The notes below the pieces were generated by a model. The model ran no database searches. It was not told where the DNA came from and worked only from the letters and a program-made list of their open reading frames with translations. From contig NZ_JACCJY010000023.1 of the NCBI RefSeq assembly GCF_014596085.1, positions 57,752 to 121,751 of the forward strand: DNA of 64,000 nt, written 5' to 3'. The position numbers and the translations under genes were made by a program. Origin of the DNA: Azospirillum tabaci. Lineage in GTDB: Bacteria; Pseudomonadota; Alphaproteobacteria; Azospirillales; Azospirillaceae. Positions 63,151 through 64,000 of this stretch are shown piece by piece (position 1 is the stretch's first letter; each line of letters starts with the position of its first letter).

Positions 63151-63816
63151 CTACAGCCAATAGAGCGGGCTGACCCCGAACAGCCAGGGATGCACCGCGA
63201 TCATCGCGGCGTAGGCGGCCAGCGCGCCCAGAACACGGCCCCAGCCGATCTCTCCGGGACGGAAGCTCTGGCGTCCGGCCAGGATGGCGGCGAAGGGCAG
63301 AGCGGAGGTCTCCGCCCGGTAGGCCCGCCCGGGAGCGCTGCGGCGCAGCAGCCAGTCGTTCTTGACCATGGCGAACAGGGCGATGGCCACCATCGCGACG
63401 AACAGCACGACCCGCCGCCCATCCCCGGTGGCTTGCAGATGCAGCAGCGCCCACAGCAGCAGCCCCATGCTGCCGGGAAAGCGGGTGATCCGGTAGATGC
63501 CCCGCGGCGGGTTGGGGGCGTCGGGCTCGCCAGCCTTGCTGGTGACGCGGGCGGTGATCAGCAGGAAGGACAGCGGCATCAGCGCGACGACGAGCGGCGC
63601 CGCCCAGCCGGCGGGAACGAACAGCGGCTCCCCGCCCCCGGCCTCGCGGTAGGCCCAGACGAACAGGCCGAGCGCCAGCAGCGAGCCCAGCGAATGCAGG
63701 GCGACGAACCCGCCCCGCCCCAACCGGGCGATCAGCCACGGCCGCACCCCCGGCCAGGACGGCACGGCGTGGGTGGCGAACAGGAACAGGGCGGCGAGGA
63801 GGAGGTCGGTGGTCAT
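63151..63816 (-). CDS. NnrU-family membrane protein
   Basis: 221 residues with six or seven membrane segments, for example TDLLLAALFLFATHAVPSWP and VALHSLGSLLALGLFVWAYR. PPRGIYRITRFPGSMGLLLW is the family signature. NnrU is linked to NO and nitrite reductase clusters, and some members (Z-ISO-like) isomerise carotenoids. An FNR/NnrR-type site lies upstream. It is the last complete gene of the window; the start at 63816 is chosen because the extension upstream is not hydrophobic. Confidence 0.88.
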   Translation of the reverse strand: MTTDLLLAALFLFATHAVPSWPGVRPWLIARLGRGGFVALHSLGSLLALGLFVWAYREAGGGEPLFVPAGWAAPLVVALMPLSFLLITARVTSKAGEPDAPNPPRGIYRITRFPGSMGLLLWALLHLQATGDGRRVVLFVAMVAIALFAMVKNDWLLRRSAPGRAYRAETSALPFAAILAGRQSFRPGEIGWGRVLGALAAYAAMIAVHPWLFGVSPLYWL

Positions 63817-63852
63817 GGGGGCCGAGAAAACACCGCTTTGCCCGACGGAGTC

Positions 63853-63866
63853 TTGATGAACGTCAA
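63853..63866. promoter_or_regulatory. FNR/NnrR-type box near the right edge
   Basis: TTGATGAACGTCAA matches TTGAT-N4-ATCAA with one mismatch. It is 37 bases upstream of the NnrU start, and could equally serve a plus-strand gene beyond the edge (bases 63867-64000 show no gene start). Confidence 0.5.
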
Positions 63867-64000
63867 GCATGCCGCGCTGAAAGCAAACCGCGTCCGAGTG
63901 TGGTGCAGGCCACAGCCGGGATGGGCGGTGGGGCGTAGTGTCTGGTCATCGAACAGGCCGGGCCCCGACGCAGACGGAACCGGCAGCCAGCTCCCCCAGA

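Noticed and set aside
62831..63163. Plus-strand frame of 110 codons opposite the DUF2934 gene
   Set aside because: Antisense shadow; the minus-strand DUF2934 signature is clear.

Overview
The window is 64 kb of GC-rich chromosome from an alphaproteobacterium, most likely an Azospirillum or a close Rhodospirillales relative. This is inferred from gene content: the hemC-hemD-mitofilin-hemY order, the rsmB-heparinase-purH order, a 1,618-residue NAD-glutamate dehydrogenase, many chemotaxis genes, a fold-III ornithine decarboxylase with its own leader, and GC-rich REP-like palindromes. No species-specific marker is present. There is no phage, IS element, integrase, CRISPR array or rRNA operon. The only RNA gene seen is tRNA-Gly(GCC).

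Layout. 0-7 kb: 3' part of a DEAD-box helicase, then a minus-strand ugpB-A-E-C operon (glycerol-3-phosphate import) followed by a VOC protein. 7-12 kb: a small secreted protein, an orphan PAS histidine kinase, a YgjP-like metallopeptidase, a Bcr/CflA exporter and MgtC. 11.6-13.3 kb: ornithine decarboxylase behind a long leader that encodes a 40-codon peptide and carries an attenuator-like fold; this is the best candidate for an under-described system. 13.3-18.7 kb: small housekeeping genes, including a thioredoxin/TPR co-chaperone operon (CnoX-like, LON domain, Trm112, DUF971) and a prolyl-tRNA editing protein. 18.8 kb: tRNA-Gly.

19-26 kb is an accessory-looking metabolite uptake and sensing cluster: an RraA-family enzyme, an AEC transporter, two paralogous tripartite-tricarboxylate (Bug) binding proteins and a chemoreceptor between them, separated by AT-richer intergenic patches with operator-like palindromes. 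26-36.5 kb: an HD-GYP protein with an altered receiver domain, the large glutamate dehydrogenase, a TPR protein fused to an arginine-methyltransferase-like domain, and a UMF1-family MFS transporter.

36.5-49 kb: a REP-like element, purH, heparinase-like protein, rsmB, a DHH phosphoesterase, HtpX, an SDHAF4-like protein, a secreted nuclease, acetyl-CoA synthetase, and EVE and YciI proteins. 49.5-58.2 kb: gpsA-GNAT-tsaD on the minus strand, divergent from methyltransferase-hemC-hemD-mitofilin-hemY. The last links heme synthesis genes with an inner-membrane Mic60 homologue that carries an N-terminal helix-turn-helix. 58-64 kb: a pentapeptide-repeat protein, CheZ with two CheY-binding-like tails, a one-PDZ HtrA protease, small unknown genes and NnrU with an FNR-type box at the right edge.

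Starts were chosen by Shine-Dalgarno match, spacing and domain boundaries; alternatives are stated. Functions rest on motifs read by eye, with no database search.
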